Notes: a model not told the origin generated them from the sequence alone. A stretch of 64,000 nt of DNA from Sycobia sp. Sy_11 (GCA_018907035.1 JACCIC010000015.1:2610001-2674000), one strand, 5' to 3'. Positions 47,971-59,592 are shown, counted from the first letter of the stretch. Numbers and translations are program-made.

Positions 47971-49460
47971 TAAAATATTCACTCGCAACCGACTAATGTG
48001 TGTGCCGGGTCCAAATCCGCTGTGTCAAGCGCGTTTTTCCAATGGGGCTGTATTGCATATTCTGTAATAACTGTTTTTTGCTGCAAAATATGTCAATTTT
48101 CTATAATAATTTCATATTTTAGGTAAACATAACAGTTTGATACTATCAATACTTGAATGAGTATAAAAATTGCAACTCACTTCTAAATAACGATGAAGTT
48201 TTCAATATCGGAATCAGTTAAAATTACACCGTTTAAGCATTTTGATTTCGATCTATTTTACGTAAATGTAAAGTAGAATATTCACTAATTTAGTACTGAC
48301 AATTTTATTGTTTTTTTTACAATGAAAGTGTGAGTTATGTTTTATTGATTTCACACAGGTCTCTATATAGGTTAAATTTCTTTTGCCCTCTATATTCTCG
48401 TTTACATTCAAAATTTAAATTAGTATATAAAAACTTCATTGAAATGTAATATATGCTAAACATACTTCATAGAACGTCTTATATGAATCAATGAAGTATA
48501 AATATATATACTTTAAAGTATAAATCAGTGAATCCAGATTAGTAGTCCATCAGTGGATAAACACTGACTGAAAATAATATAAAAATTATCAGAGTTAGCC
48601 ACTGCGAATCAGTGAATAAGTATAGATCAGTAACACGAGAGTTACAATAAGCGCTTAGAATTTTAACACAGTCCATTTATCGGAGTTGACTCCAATACAT
48701 TGCTTTTGATATGTTACCGGTCTTATACAGTCTAAACGATTCTTCGATTCGTAAATTTTTGCCACTTGCGGAAGATTCGAAGAATGAAACTTGAGTTTAT
48801 AATATCGTCGAAAAATCCTTTCGCAGTAAAAGTCATGACTCAGTGCAAATTTTATACACTCTTACATTATATAATTGTATAATTAGTACAATTCGCCATT
48901 TTCGGCAAAATATTTAAAATCGCCGAATTACTTTGGTAAAACGTTTAGTAAAATTGAATAATAAAATCAATTCCTTTTTTCAATGAATAAAAATTTCAGA
49001 AATATACTACGCTATATTACTATCGCCCCATTGAAGTAAAAAAAATATATTTTATCTTGGTCGTTATAATATAGATTTAATATCTATATTTGTCGCGTCA
49101 TTTTATGTACACAGCTTTGAATTAGACAAAATAATTATAAACAAGTCGACCGAATCTCGAGAGCTTGTCCCATTCTATATGATGACTTACATGCGTACAT
49201 TTGATGCTTGGAGGCCTTATGTAAGACAATAGAATTTCTCCACGTGTCTGCCGCGTGGACAACCCTCTCGTTTGGACTGCATCCATATTTAGCCCAGCGC
49301 GATTTATAGGTTAAACACGTTGGCATATATATATATATAGTATTTAAAGCCTCTCCCGCAATCCTTCCCGCAATCCCCCGCATTATTATATTTACATTCG
49401 GTGTGAAATCCGCAGCCGGCGAAATCGCGGAGAAACCCATTAAGGGCAATCTATTGCGAG
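47970..49460. other. AT-rich gene-free DNA
   Basis: Around 48,520-48,650 the word ATCAGTGA/CACTGA recurs five or six times, possibly a decayed inverted-repeat element. A 104-codon minus-strand frame at 49,135-49,449 contains an ATATAT-derived Ile-Tyr stretch and is not supported as a gene. Confidence 0.45.
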
Positions 49461-49465
49461 ACCTT

Positions 49466-49467
<2 letters not shown>

Positions 49468-49499
<32 letters not shown>
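49468..49499. repeat. (TA)n microsatellite
   Basis: A TA run of 32 bp. Confidence 0.95.
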
Positions 49500-49501
<2 letters not shown>

Positions 49502-49872
49502 TTGTTTGCCAGGTTTTCTCATTTCTTCAGTTCAGTTCTGTTTCTGTTTTCTCAGTACAGTCGTTCGACCAGTCACGTATACTTGAATAATAGAAAGTAC
49601 CAGATTTCGATCGCGTGTCGGGGAAAAAAAATCCCGAAAAAAAAACTAACAAAACAAAACGGATTTTAGCCGCAAATCTCACTCGTAAAATCGGGCCAAA
49701 ATCATCCCGCGGTTCCTCGCGCAAATACATATAGATATTACACGTCAATCCTCTCCGAACCAAGGATTAGCGCGCGCGCGGGGGAGGGAGGCGGGCAAAA
49801 ACTATACCCCCTCTCCAGTTAATCGTAAGCGCAAACACAGCCGATCCCAATGCAGCAGCGCGCATCCGGCCT

Positions 49873-49875
<3 letters not shown>

Positions 49876-49924
<49 letters not shown>
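49876..49924. repeat. (TA)n microsatellite
   Basis: A TA run of 49 bp inside a CpG-rich patch (49,680-50,420). Confidence 0.97.
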
Positions 49925-49927
<3 letters not shown>

Positions 49928-50078
49928 GGTGACGTCTCAGTCATCTTACTTGCCGCTGCCCCGCATCCGGTGCAACCGTGCGCGCGCGATCGCGTAGTTT
50001 CTCATAAGAAGTCCCGACGTGACCGATATGCCTCTGAATAATGGAAGAGAGGAGCCGAGGGGAGGGACACACAAAAAA

Positions 50079-50097
50079 GAGAGAGAGAGAGAGAGAG
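50079..50097. repeat. (GA)n microsatellite
   Basis: About ten GA units. The (TC)n at 50,163 is its reverse complement 65 bp away. Confidence 0.93.
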
Positions 50098-50162
50098 CGG
50101 AGGACGACGACGAAAACTCGAGTGCTCATCTCCTCTCCCACAGGCACTCCCTCCCTCCATCA

Positions 50163-50188
<26 letters not shown>
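50163..50188. repeat. (TC)n microsatellite
   Basis: Thirteen TC units in a pyrimidine-rich stretch. Confidence 0.94.
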
Positions 50189-50193
<5 letters not shown>

Positions 50194-50345
50194 CCTTATC
50201 CCCCCTCATCACTATCAAGGCTCCTGTGCATAGCACACGCGCCCACTCGAGTGCCGCCTGGTGTCGCTACTTATATAGAAACGTATTATATATGATACGC
50301 GGATGATGACGCGGTGAATGCTTGCGTAATCCTGCACTTTGCCGT

Positions 50346-50369
50346 TGCTGCTGCTGCTGCTGCTGCTGT
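50346..50369. repeat. (CTG)n microsatellite
   Basis: Eight CTG units. No open frame around it has other coding support, so it is treated as non-coding. Confidence 0.95.
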
Positions 50370-50421
50370 TGAATGTTGCGGTGGCGCGCGAGCGAGATGA
50401 ATTGTCGCGGTGTGCAACTCC

Positions 50422-50424
<3 letters not shown>

Positions 50425-50466
<42 letters not shown>
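50425..50466. repeat. (TA)n microsatellite
   Basis: A TA run of 42 bp followed by GTAT units. Confidence 0.96.
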
Positions 50467-50478
<12 letters not shown>

Positions 50479-50809
50479 ATATGTATATACTGACGCCCTA
50501 TCCTACCGATAACCGATGTGGAACGGGATGCATAATAGGCCGATGATGGAGGGAGGGCTGGTGAATTTTTCTCGATGTTTTTTGCCCAAGACTATACTGA
50601 TGTGCTGATGTACCGTACTACTTAGCGTGCGTTTATGTATAATGTATATGCATAATATAGGCAACAGTATTATGTACTTTTTCGTTTTACACAAAAAGAT
50701 ACAGTAATTTCGTTTGTTGTTGCACAAATGTCAACGTTTCGGGCTAACTAATAGCTCATCCCTTTTTAAGGCAAGAGTCATAGCAAAAATGATAATAAAA
50801 AAATTGTAA

Positions 50810-50905
50810 AATCCTTTCTGGATCCGAACATCTAATAAGGAAAACTAACCCGATACTACTTAGATTCGAGAATAAATTTATACACAGGATACTTTTTAAT
50901 AAATA
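50810..50905 (+). repeat. Dispersed repeat, pair 2 (copy B)
   Basis: Matches 44,174-44,275 (GGATCCGAACATCTAATAAG, AGATTCGAGAATAAATTT). Similarity ends near AATAAATAAT on the right. Confidence 0.7.
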
Positions 50906-51087
50906 ATATCAAAAACTCAAATTCCATAATAAATTACAGATATTCTTACGTTGAAATAGAATGAACATTAAACAGTCCGGAACATTATAATTTGTTCAAA
51001 AAGAAAATGTTCTGTAGTTTTTTATTTAATGGACCAATTCCACCTCTCTTATTAATTATAATATTTTTCGACGTCATGAAATTCTAC

Positions 51088-51320
51088 ATTAAAAAAAAAG
51101 TCTGTTATCAAGTAAATATTTTCTTGTTGTGTACCAAATAAATTATTTTTAGAAATTGAAAACGTATTTTCTTCAATGAAGGAAGTTTTTACTTAATGTG
51201 AGAACAGTCCACTTTAATCAAACTACGTCTTCTTAAATCAAGTGAATTTTTTCATAATTTAAGAATATGATTTACTCGGTACAAAACAAGTAAATATTTA
51301 CTTAATATTAGACAATTTTC
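51088..51320 (+). mobile_element. Foldback MITE, AAGTAAATATTT family, copy 1
   Basis: About 230 bp with terminal inverted repeats of about 40 bp. The left end contains GTCTGTTATCAAGTAAATAT then TTTCTTGTTGTGTACC; the right end in reverse complement contains TTGTCTAATATTAAGTAAAT then ATTTACTTGTTTTGTACC. The inner part is also partly palindromic (TTAAATCAAG, TTTAAGAATATG). No coding capacity. Homologous to 60,843-61,073 (opposite orientation) and 61,312-61,552. Confidence 0.8.
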
Positions 51321-51344
51321 AGTTTAGTCATTGAAGGTGAACCG

Positions 51345-51625
51345 TAACAGTTCCAAACGTCGGAAATCTAAGGTCAATTTAAATTTAAGGTGGAAGGGGG
51401 GCAGTCAGATTGTCCTTTGCTACAAAGAATATCGATTATTTTTATTATTTTTCATTTCTAATTTAATTTTTATTTGATCTTTTAGTAGTAAGTTCCATTT
51501 CAAATTCTACGGGAGGAGGGAGGATTATACACAAGGACAGTCGGATTGTCATTATATTAGCATAGTAGTATATTATTGTATAAAGAGTGTAAGACAAATA
51601 AAAATATTTATTAATCAGATTCTAT
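51345..51625 (+). repeat. Dispersed repeat, pair 1 (copy B)
   Basis: Matches 37,150-37,375. It contains an internal partial duplication: GGCAGTCAGATTGTC at 51,400 and GGACAGTCGGATTGTC at 51,535. It begins right after the foldback MITE, so the two may be nested. Confidence 0.6.
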
Positions 51626-51997
51626 TAAGTTTCTTTAGATTTATTAACGAATCACATTTGCAATTCTATATAATTCGTCACTTTCAACATTTTTTTTTGC
51701 TTACAGATTCTTGACGCTTTCAACACAATCGATGATTCGGCAGAGCTAACCATCAGCAGTAACTAATCGCCAGTGAAAATTAAGCATGCTCAGCAAATAA
51801 GTCGAAAATTCATCCACTTAATTATAGTAGATCGGATCTTTTGTATGAAATACAAGTTGCAAATAATTATTCTAATAAATAAATCTACTTATATCTAATT
51901 CATTCGTGTGATCTCTTAACAAAACGAAATTTTCATTAATAATCCTTTTATATTTCGTGAAAGATGCTGGCAAAAAAGTTGCATTACTTGGTATTAT

Positions 51998-52088
51998 TAT
52001 TAAAAAAAAAAAAACAAAAAACAAAAGGAGAAAGAAAAGAAAAGCGAAAGAAAGAAAGAAATAAAAAATATGAAGAAAGATAAAGATG
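51998..52088. repeat. Homopurine A/G-rich tract
   Basis: About 90 bp of almost pure purine on the plus strand (A-runs, GAAA and AGAAAG units, with few C or T). It can adopt triplex-type structure in principle. Confidence 0.85.
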
Positions 52089-52139
52089 CAACGTAGGTTC
52101 ATCTTCTCAAAAAGCTCTCCATAATAGTTCTTGTCCAAG

Positions 52140-52559
52140 CTTTCATTCCGACGCGCGCGCAATATTATATACATATATAATACAAATATAATAAAAGCAG
52201 GTGCAGAGGGCAAGCCCATAAAGGAATATTATGCATAAACCCACCCACCCCTTCCCCTCGCCCTCGTAACACGCCATTGGCGAGAGGCTAGCGCGGTGCG
52301 ATAGGGGTGGGTGGGTGGTTGGGGGGTCACGGAGTGGGGCGGAAACCCAGCGGGCTGGGAGCATCAGGCGGGCGCGGGTTTGAGAAATTTAATATCTCTA
52401 ATTGCGCGCGATCATCCCCTAATTTAATCAGAGGCGGGCTCGCCACCTGCAGCCGCACCGCGGGGCCGTAAACGCCTCGCCCGCGCCGGCCGCCTCGTCT
52501 CCTCTCCTGATTTCGCGCTTAAACCCGGGTTATAAACTTTGGCGCTTATTATATTATAT

Positions 52560-52560
<1 letters not shown>
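52140..52560. other. CpG-rich gene-free patch
   Basis: One of the GC-richest parts of the window, with GGGTGGGTGGTTGGGGGG at about 52,305 on the plus strand and C-rich blocks near 52,240. Frames of 73-115 codons lack known motifs. Confidence 0.5.

Positions 52561-52564
<4 letters not shown>

Positions 52565-52612
<48 letters not shown>
52565..52612. repeat. (TA)n microsatellite
   Basis: A TA run of 48 bp embedded between two CpG-rich blocks. Confidence 0.97.
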
Positions 52613-52613
<1 letters not shown>

Positions 52614-52950
52614 CTACATAGTTGCTGCTGCCAGGCGCTCTGACGCCCCCTCTTCTCACCCCTGCGACGCAATCTTTCCACGCCTGCGCCAACACACCCG
52701 CGGCTATCATGGCCGCTGCGCATGCGGGAGGAGGTAGATAATATGCATATATATATATAGAGAGAGGAATGTATGGGGCGGCCGACTGGTGGGCGGTATG
52801 ATAGCTGAACGGGTGGGTGCGCATGCGCGTGGTATAATGTGTAAGGGAGAGAGAGGCAGAGGATTTCGAATAGTCTCCGCGGGGGCCGGACAGATACGCC
52901 GCGCAGGGAATTTTTGAAGAAATTTCAATTCACGTCTTTATCGGTAGGTG

Positions 52951-52956
<6 letters not shown>

Positions 52957-53003
<47 letters not shown>
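52957..53003. repeat. (TA)n microsatellite
   Basis: A TA run of 47 bp at the end of the 52.1-52.9 kb CpG-rich patch. Confidence 0.97.
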
Positions 53004-53009
<6 letters not shown>

Positions 53010-53010
<1 letters not shown>

Positions 53011-53685
53011 AATTATATAATACTTGGTGTTTTTAATTTTTGTGGTATTGACGATTGTGCCATAGATACCAAAACCAAATTATACGGTTTACTCAATTTA
53101 ATTACGTGGCGAGAAGTTGGTGTTTCATGTATATAGTTATGAAAAATTAAAATTTTTGTACTAAATTATATTGGCAGTACGCTAGGTATTCTACATTAGC
53201 TCAATATACGAAAATAAACTTACTTTTCTGTATAGATTAAATGTTGTCCTTTAGAACTTAATCCGGCAACTATGGTAGTATTTGTCTTCTTCGTTGTTAT
53301 TCGAATCAATAGAAATCTCAAACTTTTATTCTTCTGTTTCATGAAATGTTCCGGTGGATTTTAACAATATAATATGCATGGACCAATTGAACATTTGGTA
53401 TTTAATTGGAGAAAGCAATTGGCCTAAGGCTAGCCTTCAAAATCAAATGCTCTCATCTCCTTTATTCATTAACCTGGCAACCACATACGTCATAAATTAT
53501 TTTATCATTCGAAACATGTTAGTTTCTGCATTTCATCTGCATATTGATCCATTAGATTTTTCAAATCTAGAGGAATTTTGAAAATATGGCAGTTGGGGCT
53601 TCTATTTAGAAAGGAACAAAGGTGAACACCTTCTAAAATTGTATGTAATAAGGATGAAATATCACACCGTTGAACCACAATGATG
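53010..53685. other. Gene-free DNA
   Basis: A 75-codon plus-strand frame (53,354-53,581) is free of simple repeats but has no recognised motif and no splice support. Confidence 0.45.
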
Positions 53686-53688
53686 ATG

Positions 53689-53689
53689 C

Positions 53690-53748
<59 letters not shown>
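53689..53748. repeat. (TC)n microsatellite
   Basis: A TC run of about 60 bp with one G interruption; the first of three large TC arrays in 700 bp. Confidence 0.97.
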
Positions 53749-53750
<2 letters not shown>

Positions 53751-53892
53751 ATTTAAATGCCCGGGGTATATGCGTGACGGTTAAAAACCAAAGTTTAGAT
53801 TAACGCGGTTGAGCAACCAGCCTACAACAGCTATCCCTATATTATACGCATATAGGAATCTTGGGAGGGAGGATTATTTGGAGCTTTTTTTG

Positions 53893-53893
<1 letters not shown>

Positions 53894-53934
<41 letters not shown>
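53894..53934. repeat. (TC)n microsatellite
   Basis: Twenty TC units. Confidence 0.96.
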
Positions 53935-53936
<2 letters not shown>

Positions 53937-54173
53937 CTCAATAGCTCACGTTATGACGAACGCGCGCGCGTGCCTTTCCAAAAATAAGTGTATTCTAAGT
54001 ATATTTTACATCTATATATACGTCGAGGAATAATCGATGCGGTGTTGCTGAGCTCGCGGTCGACTCCAAACGCTAAATAGTCTTAATAATTTTTTGGAAG
54101 CTACAGATCAGACGCGTGCACCGACCCACTCATACACGCATGCGAACACACACACATAATATAGATGTATAAG

Positions 54174-54174
<1 letters not shown>

Positions 54175-54200
<26 letters not shown>
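54175..54200. repeat. (TA)n microsatellite
   Basis: A TA run of 26 bp. Confidence 0.94.
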
Positions 54201-54204
<4 letters not shown>

Positions 54205-54351
54205 TGCACACCGGAAATAGTATTTATATATAAGATGACTAGTCGGGGTTGGAGATCGATATATATATAATTCATCGAGTGGCTTTCGCCCTAATTTTCA
54301 TCCGATATGCCGAGGGTGGTTTTTCGTAATCTGTGCCGCACTGCAGCTTCT

Positions 54352-54352
<1 letters not shown>

Positions 54353-54392
<40 letters not shown>
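54353..54392. repeat. (TC)n microsatellite
   Basis: About twenty TC units. The 132-codon minus-strand frame at 54,298-54,696 runs through it and is not credible as a gene. Confidence 0.96.
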
Positions 54393-54394
<2 letters not shown>

Positions 54395-54716
54395 GCGATA
54401 TACCTCGGGTCTCCTTCCGCCGCGGATGACGTGGCGCCACTCCTCGGGTCACCGACGCGACGCCGCGCCGCCGCCGGGCCGCACCGTAATATATTACGCG
54501 TATACACGAGCTCAAGTGCTAACGCTTTTTCCATAGAGGCCATTACCGCTCTTCGTTGCTTTATTTTTTTCTGCCCGTCCTCCTTCGACTCTCGCCTCCA
54601 CTTGTCTTTCCATATATCTGCGTTATTATATAATCTGTTCCGGGCTGCGCGTCTCTCATTTCTACACCCCGCGGGATATCCATCCCGACACGGCACTTAT
54701 AAACGCGCGTTTTAAG

Positions 54717-54718
<2 letters not shown>

Positions 54719-54767
<49 letters not shown>
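54719..54767. repeat. (TA)n microsatellite
   Basis: A TA run of 49 bp inside a CpG-rich patch (54,400-54,890). Confidence 0.97.
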
Positions 54768-54770
<3 letters not shown>

Positions 54771-54861
54771 ATATAGTTTTTGTGAATGTGACAAATATGA
54801 AGAGGAGGCGGGGCCGATCGGGAAGCGCAGCAGGGCTTGCGCCTGCCGTCGGCTATACGCG

Positions 54862-54890
54862 CTGATGCGGATGCGGATGCGGATGCTGCT
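54862..54890. repeat. Hexanucleotide (GATGCG)n
   Basis: Four to five tandem GATGCG units with variation at both ends. Confidence 0.9.
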
Positions 54891-54909
54891 TTAACATTAG
54901 ACACATGGA

Positions 54910-57195
54910 TTTAATAAGTGTGCTAAGGCATGTCCCCCGTCCAGGTGCAGTGATGCTATTCCTATCGTTGGGTGTGGTAATCAGGGTCTGTAGACAAATC
55001 GAATAGTCGATAGCCTCCTGTACAATTGGACGAGTGATGAATTTACCATGGAAATTGATGAAAATCTGACATGATGATAGTTGAATTCTTGTTTTGCTAC
55101 TAAAAAGCTTCTAATTTACATACTGTAAAACTTCTACTACCACCCTTTGACCATCAGCACAGAATAATGCATTGAGTATATGAAATTATTTTTCAAATGT
55201 TTCGAAAACAATTAAACAAGGTGACTATTTTTTTCAATTTTCAAAGAAGTCCAGAACATATAGTTTGAAATATATTTATTATTACAATTTCAACAATAGT
55301 TTTTAAAAACAGTTTTCAATTTTTGAATAAGATATTTTTGTTATTTTTTTTTAAATACGTTTTGTCTTTAAATCTTGTCAAGTATATTTTATAACTATAT
55401 TAATTTATGCACTATAAATGAATAGTTCTATTAAGTTAAATATAGTATAAATTATATACGTTTTATAGATTTTATTAGAAATATTTTCCAAATAAATTTG
55501 GCAAATTCTTTCAATTTTGGACAAAAATTGGCATAAAATTTATATTTTGGTTATCTAAATAGTTTTTAATAAGATTTGTATGCCTTACAAAATATTAAAA
55601 TAAAATATTTCAATAAAAACTAATGTAAGATTTTTTAACAATATTTGAAAAGAAAAAAAATTTTTTTCATCATAATTAACCAAATAACAATAATATAGTT
55701 TGAAAGTTTTTTTAAATATATCTGAAATTTTAGACAAAAAGTTTTTATAAAAAATTTTTCAGGATATAAAATATTTATAAACTAGATTAACAAAATTGGA
55801 ATTAAATTATTTGCCGCTATAGATGGCAAATATATTTTTCACCATAAAAATAATAATCAGAAAAAGTCATAAGAGAACGTCAACTTCTAAAAATATTTTT
55901 TCCATCGCTTAAAAAAGGACATTATACCCACCCAATGTAGTGAAAAGAGTATAAGCAAGTAAATTCGCAATGACCGCATCTGCAATCTTGAGTTATGTTG
56001 AAAAAATACAGAATTTTCTAGATTTTTTCTAAAAAATAATTCATAACATTGTGATATATTTCTGAATTCTTATGAATTACTCAAAACATGTTTTTCAAGA
56101 AACATGTTTTCTGCATCAATATTTTCAAAAAAAAAACAATCATTTCGTATATTATTTCAAATTTATTCGAAATGGATTAAAGTGTCTAATTTTTTTCTAT
56201 GATACCAAAGATTTTCAACTATTATATATATATATTGGATGTGGATTGTTTCTCTTTGTTCGATTTTACTGCAGGGATTTCTTAATGATTCATTAGCAAG
56301 GTGCCGAAGTTATTTTTTTTTTTTTTTGTGTAATTTCAAATACATCCTCGCTCGATAACAAAGGTCTAAATTTAGAGAAGCGAAATTAACCAATAATAAT
56401 TAACACATAATGAACAGTGAAGCGTTACAAACATACTTTTTATCGAGAATACGCTATTAACCTTTCATACGCTTTCGAGCCATCGCTCATAATAACATCT
56501 TGATTAAACAACGACGGAAAGGCCGTCCCGATTGCATTACAAAGCTTAAAAGCGTTAAAGGCTATATATACAGATACACAATCGAGTCGAATCGACGAAA
56601 ATGCGTAATCGAGCAAATAACGAATAACTTGAAAAGCAATCGTAAGATATATATATACCTTTCGCTAAAAGTATTGAAGAAGAAAAAAAGCGAAGCGATT
56701 AATAAAATATGTACATATATGTCGGGCTACATACATCCATATATATATATTGAGTTCGCTGATAGTAAAAATTAAAAAAAATTCTATTATTATTTATTTT
56801 TCTCTACATTTTAAAGGGTGCACGTACACAGAGCCTATTTATTGAACATCTTTCATACGCATTATATATATATAATTAAAATCTTATTGTTTCTTTTCGA
56901 GTATGCATATACGCTTACACAAGTTATAATAATTTTGTTGATTAAATATACAAATTTTCCTGCTATAAACTACTAAAGTGTATCATAAAGTACGTGTAAA
57001 ATGAAGGAAACCATGAAAAGCACTACTCATACTTTTTAGTTGCGCGCGCGCGCAGACACGCGCACACTGGCCGGGCTGTTAGAAAAGGCTATGAATAACA
57101 ATAATTTCAATTTAATTAACGCATTACGTCGATTCTTCTAACTCGCTTATCTTGTCCATAAATTGAATAGCATTACACGGACAGAGGGGCGCAAT
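54910..57195. other. AT-rich gene-free DNA
   Basis: Long T- and A-rich stretch. The frame at 56,500-56,775 (91 codons, Lys/Arg/Asn-rich) has no known motif. A T13 tract lies at about 56,315. No element ends were seen. Confidence 0.5.
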
Positions 57196-57198
57196 AAA

Positions 57199-57201
<3 letters not shown>

Positions 57202-57254
<53 letters not shown>
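57202..57254. repeat. (TA)n microsatellite
   Basis: A TA run of 53 bp. Confidence 0.97.
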
Positions 57255-57257
<3 letters not shown>

Positions 57258-57572
57258 ACAATAATTGTGAATTATCACTTTACAAAAGCTACATTTAGTA
57301 GAAAAAATGAAGTAGTAGAAGAAGAAGAAGAAGCCGTAATAAAGCAATCTATACTATCCAAATTGACGATAATATCAATTATCACCGCGGTACGGCCGCG
57401 CGCGGCGCACCGTGACTTTTACGACTTATCGCGAGTGTATTGGGCGGGCCGTGGTAAATACACACACGCGCGCGCACACATTATGAGAAGGTAGATCGTG
57501 GAAAGATGTGCCGATATATACACATTACCATGTAAACCCTCTATACGCATGTGTATATATATGTATATGTAT

Positions 57573-57631
<59 letters not shown>
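57573..57631. repeat. (GA)n microsatellite
   Basis: A GA run of about 58 bp with one C near the start. Confidence 0.97.
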
Positions 57632-57635
<4 letters not shown>

Positions 57636-57639
57636 AGTC

Positions 57640-58565
57640 GCGTGCTACCCGCGCACCGCGACATGTCGGCGAGATGAAAAAGACCGGGAGCCATATAATA
57701 GCACTCTATTCCCTCCTTTCTTTATTTTATTCTAATAGGTGCATGAATATATACTGTGTATAGGCATAAGTGCACGTGTGCGAATGTAATAATATTGACG
57801 CCTGTTTACTTTGCGGCTTTTAACCTGCTGTATACATACGTGTCCGTGTCCATGTCCGTGTGTGTGTGCGCGCGCCCGCGCGTGCTCCCATCCAAAGATT
57901 CTTTCGCCGCTTTTACGCAAGCATTGTATAAACACGTTAAGGTGCGCGAACACCAACAAATAATTGTCCAAGCGTTGGGACAAAAGAAATTAGGAAAAAA
58001 TTGTTTCTTTTTTATCTGTTAACCGTTCGTTTTCCAAATTATATTTTCTAATTACTTACATATGTTTAAAATTATTTTTTTTAATAGTATTTAAAATCGA
58101 AATTTCAAATAATTCAAATAATTGTATTTCAAATAAGTATTTATTGTACATAATCGTTGAACAAAGCATAGCCTAAACATTATAGTACATAACGATTCCT
58201 ATTTTCTTCACACTGCCAATATAATATCGAATTTCAACCCTCAATATAACATATTGTATTTCTTAGGAATTAATTACACTTTCACCAAACGAGCGAAGGT
58301 AAAAAATTTAATTTTCGCTTTTGCTGCTTATCGTTATTGGAGATTTCAGCAGCTGCTCGTAGTTCTAATTATATGCCAACTCCTATGCGAGGCTGATCTC
58401 TCTTTTTACCAATGAAAATTTATTTTAAAACTTGAGTCAAGATTGAGTGTTCGGATTTTTTTGTTTTGAATAACATATACCAGAAATCATTTAGAATCTT
58501 ACAAAGAATTAATCAAAGCAAATCTATTTATGATATTCATTATTTATTCTTTTATTATTCCGTAG
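57640..58565. other. Gene-free DNA
   Basis: GC-richer to about 57,930 (CGTGTCCGTGTC-type words and a GTGTGTGTGCGCGCGC stretch near 57,860), then AT-rich. No recognised gene. Confidence 0.45.
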
Positions 58566-58569
58566 AACT

Positions 58570-58588
58570 ATATATATATATATATATA
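58570..58588. repeat. Short (TA)n
   Basis: A TA run of 19 bp. Confidence 0.85.
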
Positions 58589-58784
58589 TTCAATGTACGT
58601 TTCATGATTTGTTTACGTAATTTTTAATCTATGTATTCATAATTAATGTGAGCCATTAAAAACCACAAGAAAACTAATGTTTATACCTTGTGCAAGCATA
58701 ATAATCATTGTATTTAAAAATTAGGTAAACGATGAGTTTATGTATACGTTTTAAGAAATAAATGGAATCGCGTAAGATTTTTCT

Positions 58785-58895
58785 CACCGGATTTGAAACA
58801 TCGAAGCTCAATTCAATAATATATATATATATAATTAACTGCCAGGGCAATGGTTCGCAAAGCTACCGCTGCACCACTACTATTTCATAAGTATA
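58785..58895 (-). mobile_element. tRNA-derived SINE head, TA-expanded
   Basis: On the minus strand, TGGTGCAGCGG (58,876-58,866) is an exact RNA polymerase III box A consensus, and GTTTCAAATCC (58,799-58,789) is a near-consensus box B. They are 66 nt apart, wider than in a tRNA, because a (TA) run of about 14 bp plus AT-rich filler lies between them. The head differs from that of the 3,915 and 43,828 SINEs, so it is a second SINE family or a decayed tRNA pseudogene. No body or tail was identified. Confidence 0.5.
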
Positions 58896-58910
58896 CCGAC
58901 AATGAATCTT

Positions 58911-58931
58911 TTTTTTTTTTAATTTTTTTTT
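58911..58931. repeat. Poly(T) tracts
   Basis: Two T-runs (T10-11 and T8) separated by AA. They could be the A-tail of a minus-strand retroposed element or simple slippage. Confidence 0.6.
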
Positions 58932-59060
58932 AATCCGACTCGTTATAAAGAAGTCGCACGCCCGGTTCCGTCTGTTAATGGGCGCGAGTCATCGGTTCCG
59001 CGCGCTGCCTGATCATTCTTGATAGCTAATCCGTGCTCGATGCACATGTTTTATAATATA

Positions 59061-59067
59061 GTACACG

Positions 59068-59114
<47 letters not shown>

Positions 59115-59130
59115 GCGCGCGCGCGGGCGC
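59061..59130. repeat. (AC)n-(GC)n alternating purine-pyrimidine tract
   Basis: About 24 AC units run directly into about 8 GC units, roughly 70 bp of alternating purine-pyrimidine sequence, the classic Z-DNA-forming composition. Confidence 0.95.
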
Positions 59131-59541
59131 GTAAACATGCGTATTTACATTCGATCAAAAAAAGGGACGGACTCGAGTCTTCTCTTTTCATTCGGTAACG
59201 GCAACACCTTTGAACATATTCGCCAACTCTTAAAGCGTTCCCATATATATATAGAGCGTGCGAGACGGCAAATCAGTGTCATCTCACAGTATCATGTATG
59301 CATACATACATATATAGGATAAAGCCAAAAGTATTCATCTTCAAGTCAAGTGCCCACCAGCACGTGTTCGCGCTCTCGTCGCTGTCGCTCGCTTCTGATA
59401 TCTCTTTCCGCTCCTCCTCTGTTTTACACTTTCCATTCATCCTCATAGCGGTGTCGCTCTCATTCCTATAAGAACGTCTTCGATTCCATGCCAAATCTTT
59501 TTGGTCGCCAATACATATGCATGCTGAAAATACAAAAAAAT

Positions 59542-59544
59542 TCT

Positions 59545-59592
<48 letters not shown>

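Noticed and set aside
49135..49449. 104-codon minus-strand frame
   Set aside because: Contains a TA-derived Ile-Tyr stretch and no known motif. Its length is within chance for this composition.
49500..49570. Splice acceptor (pyrimidine-rich run ending CAG) in a GC-richer patch
   Set aside because: The following sequence meets stops within a few codons in the tested frames, and no exon could be built.
50346..50369. (CTG)8 as a polyglutamine or polyleucine coding repeat
   Set aside because: The surrounding frames are short and unsupported, and simple repeats of all kinds are common here.
54298..54696. 132-codon minus-strand frame with Arg-Glu repeats
   Set aside because: The repeats come from a (TC)n array read on the other strand. 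The rest has no family resemblance.
10500..56150. Possible shared repeat between 10.5-11.4 kb and 55.2-56.1 kb
   Set aside because: They share an AT-rich texture (AAAAATTTT, TTTTGAC words), but I could not align any block beyond low-complexity words.
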